Below, in pieces: positions 11,992-19,904 of a stretch of 60,442 bases of DNA. Both the position numbers and the translations under genes were made by a program. This DNA comes from Pseudomonadota bacterium (GTDB taxonomy: Bacteria; Pseudomonadota; Alphaproteobacteria; Rhizobiales; Beijerinckiaceae), in assembly GCA_023393655.1 (NCBI GenBank), contig JAEWKP010000365.1:1-60442 (forward strand), read 5' to 3'. The notes below the pieces were generated by a model. That model searched no databases. It was not told the DNA's origin and was given only the letters and a program-made list of their open reading frames with translations. Within the stretch, counting starts at the first letter, position 1, and every line of letters starts with the position of its first letter.

Positions 11992-12662
11992 GACCTCGGA
12001 TGCGCATAGGCGCGTTCGAGCCAGCGCGTGAAGCGCACGAAGGGCAGGAACAGCACGAGGAAGAGCAGTGCGCCGACCGTCAGCGCCGTCGGGTTGGCGA
12101 CATTGGACTGGATGCTCGACGTCACGTTGAGGAGTTCAGGCACCGCCACGACCGAGCCCAAAGTCGTGCCCTTGCTGATGCCGATCGCCCGGTTGGTCAA
12201 AGGCGGAATCGAGATGCGCACGACCTGCGGCAGGATGATGTAGGCCAGCGTCTTCGTGAAGGAGAGACCGGTCGAGCGGCCGGCCTCCCATTGCCCCTTC
12301 GGCACGGCGTTGATGCCGGCCCAGAAAATCTCCTCGGCGAAGGCCGAGAGCACGATCGCCAGCGCCAGCACCGTCGCGGTGATCGGCTCCAGCACCAGCC
12401 CGAAATAGGGCAACGCGAAGAAGGCCAGCACGATCAGGACGAGCTGCGGGATCGCGCGGAAGAAATCGATATAGAAGATGATCAGCCAGTTCAGCGGCCG
12501 GATGCCGTAGAGCCTGAGGATCGCCAGCGCGAGGCCTAGCGGTATGCCGATCAGGATCGTCAGGATCGACATCTGCACGGTGATCAGGAAGCCGCGCAGG
12601 ATATCCGGCCAGTAGGCCGCCATCAGCGAGAAATCGAAGAAATAGCGGACGATCTGGTCCAT
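11988..12662 (-). CDS. polar amino-acid ABC transporter permease
   Basis: Second permease of the importer, 224 residues, same HisM/GlnP family. Hydrophobic segments begin near residue 20 (ILRGFLITVQMSILTILIG), and the cytoplasmic coupling loop EAGRSTGLSFTKTLAYIILPQ matches the EAA motif class. It follows the ATPase gene by 8 bases and overlaps the next permease by 4. The pair resembles the two-permease systems for basic, acidic or carbamoylated amino acids. In this context import of hydantoin, N-carbamoyl amino acids or the amino acids released from them is a reasonable inference. Confidence 0.93.
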   Translation of the reverse strand: MDQIVRYFFDFSLMAAYWPDILRGFLITVQMSILTILIGIPLGLALAILRLYGIRPLNWLIIFYIDFFRAIPQLVLIVLAFFALPYFGLVLEPITATVLALAIVLSAFAEEIFWAGINAVPKGQWEAGRSTGLSFTKTLAYIILPQVVRISIPPLTNRAIGISKGTTLGSVVAVPELLNVTSSIQSNVANPTALTVGALLFLVLFLPFVRFTRWLERAYAHPRS

Positions 12663-12670
12663 CGGCGCCG

Positions 12671-13438
12671 TCAGCCGTGCGAGCGCATCACGAAGTCGCG
12701 GATGCGCTGGTGCTGCGGGTTGACCAGGATTTCCTGCGGCGTGCCCTCGGCCAGGATCGCGCCATGGTCCATGAAGACGACGCGGTCGGCGACATCGCGG
12801 GCGAACTTCATCTCATGGGTCACCACGATCATGGTCATGCCCATTTCCTTGGTGCGGACCATGACGTTGAGCACCTCGCCGACGAGCTCAGGATCGAGCG
12901 CCGAGGTCGGCTCGTCGAAGAGCATGACCTGCGGCTCCAGCGCCATGGCCCGCGCAATGCCGACTCGCTGCTGCTGGCCGCCGGACAATTCGGCCGGATA
13001 GGCATCGGCCTTGTGGGCGAGGCCGACGACCTCAAGATGGCGGCGGGCCTTCTGCTCCGCCTCCTCCTTGCTCAGGCCTAAGACCTTGCGCAGCGCCAGC
13101 GAGACATTCCCCAGCGCCGTCTTGTGCGGGTAGAGATGAATGCCCTGGAAGACCATGCCGATGCCGCGGCGCAGGCGGTCGAGATCGACCTTGGGGCCGG
13201 TGACCACTTGCCCGCCCACACGGATCGTGCCCGCCGTCGGTTCCTCCAGCCGGTTGATGCAGCGCAGGCAGGTGCTCTTGCCCGAGCCGGAGGAGCCGAC
13301 GATGACGACGGCCTCGCCCTTGCCGACCTTGAGATCGATGCCGCTGAGAACCTCGACCTGGCCGAAGCTCTTGCGCAGCCCCTCGATCGACACGATCGTC
13401 TCAGGTGACGCGGCCGCCATCGCGGGCGCCAAGCTCAC
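12671..13438 (-). CDS. polar amino-acid ABC transporter ATP-binding protein
   Basis: Cytoplasmic ATPase of 255 residues that powers the importer. Walker A GSSGSGKST is at 48-56, the Q-loop at MVFQ (95-98), the signature LSGGQQQR at 151-158, Walker B VMLFDEPTSALD at 171-182, and a switch histidine in VTHEMKFAR follows. The order and spacing match GlnQ/HisP. Its ATG overlaps the stop of the binding-protein gene by 4 bases (13435-13438). Confidence 0.96.
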   Translation of the reverse strand: MSLAPAMAAASPETIVSIEGLRKSFGQVEVLSGIDLKVGKGEAVVIVGSSGSGKSTCLRCINRLEEPTAGTIRVGGQVVTGPKVDLDRLRRGIGMVFQGIHLYPHKTALGNVSLALRKVLGLSKEEAEQKARRHLEVVGLAHKADAYPAELSGGQQQRVGIARAMALEPQVMLFDEPTSALDPELVGEVLNVMVRTKEMGMTMIVVTHEMKFARDVADRVVFMDHGAILAEGTPQEILVNPQHQRIRDFVMRSHG

Positions 13439-14310
13439 TTGCAGGCGGCCTTGTGCGGCGTCGCGTCATAGCCCTCGAATTCCGGCGCGCCGATGCCGGG
13501 ATAGACCTTGCTGCTGGAGGAGTCGGCGGCCGGCTTCACGCCGAACCACTTCTCGTGGATCGTCGCCAGCGTGCCGTCGGTCTTGATGCATTCCAGCGCC
13601 GCCTCGACCCTGGCGCGGAAGGCCGCGTCCTCCTTGCGAAAGGCGAGGCCGAAATTGCGGCCGCCATCGAGGACAAAGGCGACTTCCGCCATCGGGGTCT
13701 GCGTCGAGACATAGCGGGTGACCGGCGTGTCGGCGACATTGGCGAAGGCGCGCCCGATCATCACCGCCTGCACGGCGTCGGCATTCTTGTTGTAGCGCTG
13801 GATCGTGTAGCCGTACTTGGCCTCGTTGTCGGTCAGCCACTTGTCGGAGATCGAGCCGTTGTTGACGGCGATGGCCTTGCCCTTCAGCTCCTCCAGATTG
13901 GCGATCTTGGCGCCCTTCTTGACGAGAAAGCCGAGGCCCGTCGGCATATAGGGCTCGCTGAACAGCATCTGCGCGGCGCGCTCGGTCGTGATGTTGGTCG
14001 GCGCCGGAATCATCTCGTAACGCTTGGAGAACAGGCCGGCGAAGATCGCCGAGAAGTTGGAATCCGTGACCTCGACGCCGGGGCGGCCGAGCTGCTTCGC
14101 CAGCGCGACCGACATGTCATAGGTGAAGCCCGTGGTCTCGCCGGCCGGTGTCTTGAAGCAGAACGGCGCGAAGCCGAGATCGCAGGCAACCTTCAGGTTC
14201 TCGCCCTGCGGATGGTCGGCATCCTGCGCCATGGCCGGCATGGCGATCAGCGCCGCGAGAACGGCGCCTGCGGCAATGGCACGCGTCAGCTTGATCGAGT
14301 CGATCTTCAT
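13435..14310 (-). CDS. ABC transporter amino-acid-binding protein (SBP_bac_3)
   Basis: Periplasmic binding protein of 291 residues and first gene of the importer operon. A signal peptide (about 1-29, ending PAMAQD) is followed by LKVACDLGFAPFCFK and TGFTYDMSVALAKQLG, the class 3 amino-acid-binding pattern, and by AIMIGRAFAN-like and GLAFRKEDAAFRARVEAAL segments near the C terminus. I chose ATG 14310 because it begins the signal peptide and follows GGGAGCGGGAATC on the minus strand; an in-frame ATG at 14421 adds 37 unrelated residues. A LysR-type dyad at 14442-14456 points at this gene from 132 bases upstream. Confidence 0.92.
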   Translation of the reverse strand: MKIDSIKLTRAIAAGAVLAALIAMPAMAQDADHPQGENLKVACDLGFAPFCFKTPAGETTGFTYDMSVALAKQLGRPGVEVTDSNFSAIFAGLFSKRYEMIPAPTNITTERAAQMLFSEPYMPTGLGFLVKKGAKIANLEELKGKAIAVNNGSISDKWLTDNEAKYGYTIQRYNKNADAVQAVMIGRAFANVADTPVTRYVSTQTPMAEVAFVLDGGRNFGLAFRKEDAAFRARVEAALECIKTDGTLATIHEKWFGVKPAADSSSSKVYPGIGAPEFEGYDATPHKAACK

Positions 14311-14441
14311 GATTCCCGCTCCCGTTGTCGTGGTGGTTACGCCGCGATGCCGCACCCCTCTCATGCAACAATCCGGCCATGCCCAAGGGGAGCCTAACAG
14401 GGCGGAATCATGCCCAGCCAATCATTTGTTGTCGGATGCCC

Positions 14442-14456
14442 ATAACCTGATGTTAA
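14442..14456 (-). promoter_or_regulatory. LysR-type operator, site B (ABC importer operon)
   Basis: On the minus strand this reads TTAACATCAGGTTAT, identical at 14 of 15 positions to site A. It lies between the lysR stop (14480) and the importer operon start (14310) and is oriented toward the importer. It is followed 11 bases on by AACAAATGATT, which is positioned like the AATAA tracts after sites A and C. Confidence 0.6.
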
Positions 14457-14479
14457 GCGCTGTCGTCGCGTTCCCCGGC

Positions 14480-15379
14480 TTACCCGGCCGGCGGAGACGG
14501 CACCAGCGCCCGCAGGATCTCGACGAAGGCGTTCGCCGTGCGCGAAAGGGGTTCGAAGCGCGGCGTCAGGAGATGAGCGCGCACCCGCGTCTTCGGCGCG
14601 AGCGGGCGTGAGACCAGCTCCGGCCAGGTTCGCCCGCGCAGAACGAACTCGTCGACGACGGCGACGCCCGCCCCCGCCCGCACCATGGCGCAGGCGACCG
14701 GGGTGAAGCGCACGACCGTGCTGATCTTGAGCGGCGCCGATTTCAGCGCCAGCGCGCGCCCGACAACGTCGCCATAGGGCGTTTGCGGCCCGAAACCGAT
14801 CAGCGGATAAGGCGCGAGATCGGCCGGGCGGACCACGCGCAGCCGCGCCAGCGGATGGCCACGCGGCATGATGACCATGAGCCGCCCTTCGGCGAGCACC
14901 TCCGTGTCGAGCGTCGGCTCGTCGACGGGAATGATCGAAACACCGAGATCGGCGCGGCCGGCCACAACCTTGGCGACGACCTCCAGCAGGGTCAGCACCT
15001 CGAATTCGACGCGCAGGTCGGGAAAGCGCGCTCGCAACCGGGCGATGGCATCCGGCACCAGCGCCTGCCCGACGCTCGGGCTCGCGACGATCCGCACCGA
15101 GCCCGTGCCGCGCTCGCGCAGTTCATCGGCGAGTTCGTTGACTCGCACGACGCCCTGATGGACCTGATCGACCTCCTGGAACAGGCGGCGCGCTTCCGGC
15201 GTCGGCTGCACGCGGCCGCGCACGCGCTCGAACAGGCGCAGCGCCAACCGGTCCTCGGTATAGGCGAGCAGGCGGCTGATGGCGGGCTGCGAGACCGAGA
15301 GCAGGCGCGCCGCGCCGCTGATCGAGCCCGTGATCATGATAGCCCGGAACACTTCGATCTGCCGGAGATTGAGCCGCAT
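14480..15379 (-). CDS. LysR-family transcriptional regulator of the hydantoin/carbamoyl island
   Basis: DNA-binding regulator of 299 residues. The N-terminal winged helix (1-60) has the typical LRQIEVFRAIMITGSISGAARLLSVSQPAISRLL pattern, given here only as its recognisable start and end, followed by the linker helix and a two-lobed effector domain from about 90. It is divergent from the DUF917-hydantoinase operon and shares a 115-base gap with it that holds a 15-base dyad five bases before its own start codon. The same dyad precedes the carbamoylase gene and the importer operon. LysR proteins commonly autoregulate and activate a divergent operon; here the effector is probably a hydantoin or an N-carbamoyl amino acid, which is inference. 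Confidence 0.9.
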   Translation of the reverse strand: MRLNLRQIEVFRAIMITGSISGAARLLSVSQPAISRLLAYTEDRLALRLFERVRGRVQPTPEARRLFQEVDQVHQGVVRVNELADELRERGTGSVRIVASPSVGQALVPDAIARLRARFPDLRVEFEVLTLLEVVAKVVAGRADLGVSIIPVDEPTLDTEVLAEGRLMVIMPRGHPLARLRVVRPADLAPYPLIGFGPQTPYGDVVGRALALKSAPLKISTVVRFTPVACAMVRAGAGVAVVDEFVLRGRTWPELVSRPLAPKTRVRAHLLTPRFEPLSRTANAFVEILRALVPSPPAG

Positions 15380-15383
15380 GGGG

Positions 15384-15398
15384 ATAACATCCGATTAT
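15384..15398. promoter_or_regulatory. LysR-type operator, site C (lysR / DUF917 divergent region)
   Basis: ATAACATCCGATTAT, 13 of 15 bases as site A, with one mismatch between its 5-base arms. It starts five bases upstream of the lysR start codon and 110 bases upstream of the DUF917 start, a classical place for autoregulation plus activation of the divergent operon. AATAAGCATG follows after 12 bases. Confidence 0.65.
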
Positions 15399-15493
15399 GG
15401 TCGGCTGCATAATAAGCATGATCCATTTCACGCCTAGCGCTCTAAGCTCGGCTTCGCCGGAACCGACCGGCTGACATGGGACGAGGCCGGCCG

Positions 15494-16591
15494 ATGAGAC
15501 GCTTCCTGACGATTGGGGATGTCGAGGCCGCCGTCGCCGGCGGGTCGGTCTTCGCGGCGGGCGGAGGCGGCTGGGCCGACCATGGCCGCATGCTCGGCAC
15601 CGCCGCGGTCAATACCGGCAGGCCCGAGCTCGTCACCATGGACGAGATTCCCGACGACGCGATCATCGCCACCGCCGCCGCGATCGGCGCGCCCGGCGGC
15701 ACGACCGAGTGGGAGATGTGGGGCATCGACTACGTCAAGGCGGTGCAGTTGCTGCAGGAAGCACTGGGCAAGCCGATCTACGGCCTGATCATCGGCCAGA
15801 ACGGCATGTCGAGCACGCTGAACGCCTGGCTGCCGAGCGCGATTCTGGGCGTGAAGGTCGTCGATGCGGTCGGCGATATCCGCGCCCATCCCACCGGCGA
15901 CATGGGCTCGATCGGCCTCGCCAACAGCCCGGAAGCGACGATCCAGGTCGCAGTCGGCGGCAACCGCTCCAAGAACCAGTATATCGAGCTGGTGACGCGC
16001 GGCGCGACCGCCAAGGTCTCGCCGATCCTGCGCACCGCCTCGGACATGTCGGGCGGCTTCATCGCCTCCTGCCGCAACCCGGTTTCGGCCGCCTATGTCC
16101 GCAAGAACGCCGCGCTCGGCGGCATCTCGATGGCGCTGGCGCTGGGCGAACGGATTCTCGCCGCGAAGCCGAAGGGCGGCAGCGCCGTCATCGACGCGAT
16201 CTGCGACGAGACCGGCGGCTCGATCATCGCGCGCGGCATCGTCGCGAAGAAGGACGTGCGCTACACCAACGAGGCCTTCGACATCGGCACGATCCAGATC
16301 GGCACCGGGGCCGCCGCCCGCGTCATCCATGTCATGAACGAGTACATGGCGGTGACCGATCTCGACGGCGCGCGACATGCCTGCTTCCCGGACGTGATCA
16401 CCACGCTCGACACTGACGGCCAGCCGGTCAGCGCCGGCCATGTCCGCGAGGGCATGGAACTCTCGGTGCTGCGCGTGCCCAAGAGCAAGATTCCGCTGAG
16501 CTCCAGCGTGACCGACCCCAGCGTCTATCCGATCGTCGAGAAGGCGCTCGGCATGAACTTCACCGACTATGCGCTCGGCCGCGAAGGCTGA
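15494..16591 (+). CDS. DUF917 / S-methyl-thiohydantoin desulfurase family protein
   Basis: Cytoplasmic protein of 365 residues of the DUF917 family, often found beside hydantoinase genes and since renamed for an S-methyl-thiohydantoin desulfurase activity. Recognisable parts are FAAGGGGWADHGRML, the conserved IGAPGGTTEWEMWG, a DAVGDIRAHPTGDMGS block and a C-terminal part with GTIQIGTG and FPDVITTLDTDGQP. It is the first gene of the + strand operon and lies 45 bases before the hydrolase gene. ATG 15494 has GAGG eight bases upstream; an ATG at 15476 is possible. It could desulfurise a thiohydantoin or act as an accessory subunit for the hydrolase; sequence alone does not decide. Confidence 0.8.
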   Translation: MRRFLTIGDVEAAVAGGSVFAAGGGGWADHGRMLGTAAVNTGRPELVTMDEIPDDAIIATAAAIGAPGGTTEWEMWGIDYVKAVQLLQEALGKPIYGLIIGQNGMSSTLNAWLPSAILGVKVVDAVGDIRAHPTGDMGSIGLANSPEATIQVAVGGNRSKNQYIELVTRGATAKVSPILRTASDMSGGFIASCRNPVSAAYVRKNAALGGISMALALGERILAAKPKGGSAVIDAICDETGGSIIARGIVAKKDVRYTNEAFDIGTIQIGTGAAARVIHVMNEYMAVTDLDGARHACFPDVITTLDTDGQPVSAGHVREGMELSVLRVPKSKIPLSSSVTDPSVYPIVEKALGMNFTDYALGREG

Positions 16592-16636
16592 GCGCATTCC
16601 CCGCCTACCCCGCAGGATCAAACCGGATACCCCACC

Positions 16637-17986
16637 ATGAGCGATTTCGATCTCGTCCTTCGCGGCAATATCGTGCTGGCCGACCGGATCATCGAGGACG
16701 GCTATGTCGCCGTCAGCGGCGGCAAGGTCGGCAAGGTCGGCCAGGGCACGCCGCCCGGCGCCCGCGAGACGCAGGATTTCCGCGGCCAGTGGATCATTCC
16801 CGGCGTGATCGACGGGCAGGTCCATTCCGGCAGCCAGGCCAATCACGAGGGCATCGGCATGTGCTCGCGTGCGGCGGCGGCCGGCGGCGTCACCGTGATG
16901 GTCGACATGCCCTATGACGAGCCGGAGCCCGTCACCAGTGCCAAGCTCTTCAACGAGAAGGTCGCAGTGGTCGAGCGCGACGCCCATGTCGATGTCGCGC
17001 TCTACGCCACGATCACCGTCGAGAACGGCCTGCATGCCATTCCGGGCCTTGTCGAGGCCGGCGCCTGCGCCTTCAAGTTCTCGACCTTCGAAGCCAATCC
17101 GACGCGCTTTCCCCGCATCGGCGACGACACGCTCTACGAGGCCTTCAAGCTGATCGAGCCCACCGGCCTGCTCTGCGGCGTCCACAACCAGGATCAGGAG
17201 ATGACCCTGCGCAACATCGCCCGGCTGATCGAGGCCGGCGACACCGGCGCGGACGCCTTCCTGCGCGCCCACCCGCCCCTGGGCGAGAACCTCGCCACCG
17301 CCCGCATCTACGAGATCGGCGCCGAGACGGGCGCTCGCGCCCATGCCGTCCACGTCTCGACCGCGCGCGGCTTCGAGATCTGCAACATGTACAAGCGCGC
17401 CGGCTACAAGGCGACGGCCGAGAGCTGCGTGCAGTATTTCATGCTCAATGCCGAGGAGCACGGCCCGCGCTTCGGCGCCAAGATCAAGCATTACCCGCCG
17501 ATCCGCCCGAAGGCCGAGAGCGACCTGCTCTGGAGCCATCTCGCCGCCGGCCATTGCGACTTCATCTCGTCGGACCACGTCTCCTGGGGGCTGGAGAAGA
17601 AGGGCGACCCGATGATCTTCAAGAACACCTCGGGCGGACCGGGCATCGAGACCCTGCTGCCGGCACTCTGGACCGGCTGCGAGGAGCACGGCCTGTCGCC
17701 GACCATCGTGGTGAAGCAGCTCTGCGAGGGGCCGGCCAAGGCCTTCCTGCTCGCCGACAAGGGCCGGCTTGAAGCCGGCGCCGATGCCGACATCACCGTG
17801 CTGGAGCCCGGCCGCTTCATCCATGATCCCAGCAAGAGCCTGTCAGCGGTGAAGTGGAGCTCGATGGAAGGCCGCGAATTCCGCGTCCGCGTCGCCGCGA
17901 CCTATGTCCGCGGGCAGCTCGCCTGGGACGGCAAGGAGATCCGCAACAAGGCAGGCGACGGCCGCTTCCTGCGCCCGGCGGCCTGA
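16637..17986 (+). CDS. dihydropyrimidinase/hydantoinase-like amidohydrolase with QxH metal motif
   Basis: TIM-barrel amidohydrolase of 449 residues of the dihydroorotase/allantoinase/hydantoinase group, expected to open a cyclic diamide ring. The bridging carboxylated lysine is K147 (GACAFKF), and further metal ligands are H183 (GVHNQ), H239 (AHAVHVS) and D313 (SSDHVSW). The first metal motif, normally HxH, reads QVH (Q61-H63) in PGVIDGQVHSG. QxH occurs in some active dihydroorotases, so it need not mean loss of activity, but one usual zinc ligand is missing. It lies inside the operon between the DUF917 gene and the M20 hydrolase gene, which would take its N-carbamoyl product. Confidence 0.88.
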   Translation: MSDFDLVLRGNIVLADRIIEDGYVAVSGGKVGKVGQGTPPGARETQDFRGQWIIPGVIDGQVHSGSQANHEGIGMCSRAAAAGGVTVMVDMPYDEPEPVTSAKLFNEKVAVVERDAHVDVALYATITVENGLHAIPGLVEAGACAFKFSTFEANPTRFPRIGDDTLYEAFKLIEPTGLLCGVHNQDQEMTLRNIARLIEAGDTGADAFLRAHPPLGENLATARIYEIGAETGARAHAVHVSTARGFEICNMYKRAGYKATAESCVQYFMLNAEEHGPRFGAKIKHYPPIRPKAESDLLWSHLAAGHCDFISSDHVSWGLEKKGDPMIFKNTSGGPGIETLLPALWTGCEEHGLSPTIVVKQLCEGPAKAFLLADKGRLEAGADADITVLEPGRFIHDPSKSLSAVKWSSMEGREFRVRVAATYVRGQLAWDGKEIRNKAGDGRFLRPAA

Positions 17987-17991
17987 GCAAC

Positions 17992-19236
17992 ATGTCGATC
18001 GATCAGGACCGGCTCTGGCGCCGCATCGAGACCCTCTCCGGGATCACCGACCCGGAGCGTCCGTGGACGCGCCGCTCCTTCACGCCGCGCTTCCTCGAAG
18101 GGCGCGAATGGCTGGCAGTGGAGTTCCGCGAGGCCGGGCTGGAGACTGAGCTCGATGCCGCCGGTAACCTGATCGGCCGGCTTGCGGGCGCCGATCCGAG
18201 CCTGAAGCCGATCCTGATCGGCTCGCATTCCGACACGGTGCCCTCCGGCGGGCGCTATGACGGCATTTTGGGCGTCCTCGCCGCGCTGGAGGTCGCGCAG
18301 AGCTTCAGCGAGCGCGGCGACCGCCTGCGCCATACGCTGGAGGTGGTGGACTTCCTCGCGGAGGAGCCGAGCGAGTTCGGCCTCTCCTGCATCGGCAGTC
18401 GCGCGCTCGCCGGCACCTTGACCGATGAGCATCTGGCGCTGACCCGTCCGGACGGCATGACCTTGCGCGAAGGCATCGGCTTCGTCGGCGGACGGCCGGA
18501 GGAGCTGGCCGCGGTCAAGCGGGCGGCCGACGGCATCGCGGCCTATGTCGAGGTCCATATCGAGCAGGGCCGCGTGCTGGAGAACGAGCGCATCCCGATC
18601 GGCATCGTCACCGATATCGTTGGCATCCGTCGCGAGCGCATCATCGTCACCGGCCGGGCCGACCATGCCGGTGCGACGCCGATGCCGCTCAGGGCCGATG
18701 CGCTGGTCGGCGCCGCGAAACTCGTCGAGGCTGCCTACAAGCGCGCGCTGGCGACGGCGCGCGACAACCAGCCGCTCGTCGCCACCTTCGGGCGCATCGA
18801 GGTCAGCCCCAACGCGGCAAATGCCGTGCCAGGCGAGGCCTTGCTGACGCTGGAGGTCCGCTCGGGGAACGAGGCTGCGGTGAAGGCTTTCGGCGAGGCG
18901 CTGGTGCGCGACCTGCGCCCTGCCCTCGAAGAGCTTCGTCTCACCATCACGGTCGAGCCGATCAGCCATGTCGCGCCGACGGCCTGCGCGCCGGGAGTGC
19001 GCGCAGCCATCGCCAATGCCTCCGCCGCGCTCGGGCTCGCCACACGCGACCTGCCGAGCGGAGCCGGCCATGACGGCGTTCATATCGCCTTTATCGGCCC
19101 GGTCGGCATGATCTTCGTGCCCTGCCTCGATGGCCGCAGCCATGCGCCGGAGGAATCGATCACCCCGGACCAGGCCGGCGACGGCGCCCGCGTTCTGGCC
19201 GAGACGGTACGCCTGCTCGACGCGCAATTGGGCTGA
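17992..19236 (+). CDS. M20 Zn-dependent hydrolase: N-carbamoyl-L-amino-acid hydrolase / allantoate amidohydrolase
   Basis: Binuclear metallohydrolase of 414 residues. Metal and catalytic positions of the family are visible: H79-x-D81 in GSHSD, D90 in GGRYDGILG, E124/E125 in FLAEEPS, H189 in VEVHIEQG and a late histidine in GAGHDG. The dimerisation lid domain runs from about 210 to 325 (ERIIVTGRADHAGATPM starts it). The homologues are L-carbamoylase, beta-ureidopropionase and allantoate amidohydrolase, not separable by eye. ATG 17992 follows the upstream stop by 5 bases; an in-frame ATG at 17854 would give an N terminus without family match. It complements the D-specific carbamoylase at 10347. 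Confidence 0.9.
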   Translation: MSIDQDRLWRRIETLSGITDPERPWTRRSFTPRFLEGREWLAVEFREAGLETELDAAGNLIGRLAGADPSLKPILIGSHSDTVPSGGRYDGILGVLAALEVAQSFSERGDRLRHTLEVVDFLAEEPSEFGLSCIGSRALAGTLTDEHLALTRPDGMTLREGIGFVGGRPEELAAVKRAADGIAAYVEVHIEQGRVLENERIPIGIVTDIVGIRRERIIVTGRADHAGATPMPLRADALVGAAKLVEAAYKRALATARDNQPLVATFGRIEVSPNAANAVPGEALLTLEVRSGNEAAVKAFGEALVRDLRPALEELRLTITVEPISHVAPTACAPGVRAAIANASAALGLATRDLPSGAGHDGVHIAFIGPVGMIFVPCLDGRSHAPEESITPDQAGDGARVLAETVRLLDAQLG

Positions 19237-19241
19237 AGGCG

Positions 19242-19904
19242 ATGGACTGGGCGGCTGACGATCTCGGGGAGCGTGATCTCTACAAGCTCCTCGTCAACAC
19301 GGTGCTGCCCCGGCCGATCGCGCTCGTCACCACGGTCGATGCCAAGGGGCACGCCAATGCCGCGCCCTTCAGCTTCTTCAACGTGTTCAGTCATGCGCCA
19401 CCCTTGGTCGTGCTCGGTATCGAGGGGCGCAGCGGCACCGAGCCGCTGAAGGACACCATGCGCAATATCCGCGAGACCGGCGGCTTCGTCGTCAATCTCG
19501 TCGACCGGGCGATGGTCGCGGCGATGCAGATCTGCGCCATCGACTTTCCCTCCGAGATCGACGAGATCGCGGCAGCCGGACTCGATACCGCAGCGAGCGC
19601 CAAGGTCGCGGCGCCGCGACTAGCCGCCTCGCCGGTCCAGCTCGAATGCCGCGAGACGGTGTCGCTCTCGTTCGGTACCAAGCATCGCAATCTCGTCATC
19701 GGCGAGATCGTCCATCTCCATATCCGCGACGGCATCGTCGACAATCACCTGCATGTCGATATCGACAAACTCGATCTCGTCGGCCGCCTGCACGGTGCCG
19801 ACTGGTATCTCGGCCTGAGCGACCGCTTCCAGCAGCCGCGCCAGACACTGGATGGCTGGCGCGAGCGGAAACAGGCCCCCATTCCCGAAGGAGAGGTGCG
19901 GTGA
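19242..19904 (+). CDS. flavin reductase-like FMN-binding protein
   Basis: Split-barrel flavoprotein of 220 residues. LPRPIALVTTVDAKGHANAAPFSFFNVFSHAPP and the later GTEPLKDTMRNIRETGGFVVN-type region, cited here by their key parts PIALVTT, APFSFFN and KDTMRNI, are typical of flavin reductase-like domains that bind FMN and reduce it with NAD(P)H or carry out related chemistry. Such proteins often supply reduced flavin to a monooxygenase, but none is encoded in this operon. It follows the M20 hydrolase gene by 5 bases and overlaps the racemase start by 4 bases, so it is part of the same transcript. Confidence 0.85.
   Translation: MDWAADDLGERDLYKLLVNTVLPRPIALVTTVDAKGHANAAPFSFFNVFSHAPPLVVLGIEGRSGTEPLKDTMRNIRETGGFVVNLVDRAMVAAMQICAIDFPSEIDEIAAAGLDTAASAKVAAPRLAASPVQLECRETVSLSFGTKHRNLVIGEIVHLHIRDGIVDNHLHVDIDKLDLVGRLHGADWYLGLSDRFQQPRQTLDGWRERKQAPIPEGEVR

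Noticed and set aside
15434..17824. Minus-strand open frame of 796 codons over the DUF917 and hydantoinase genes
   Set aside because: Covers two clear genes of another strand plus their gap; composition is the typical antisense pattern of GC-rich coding DNA.
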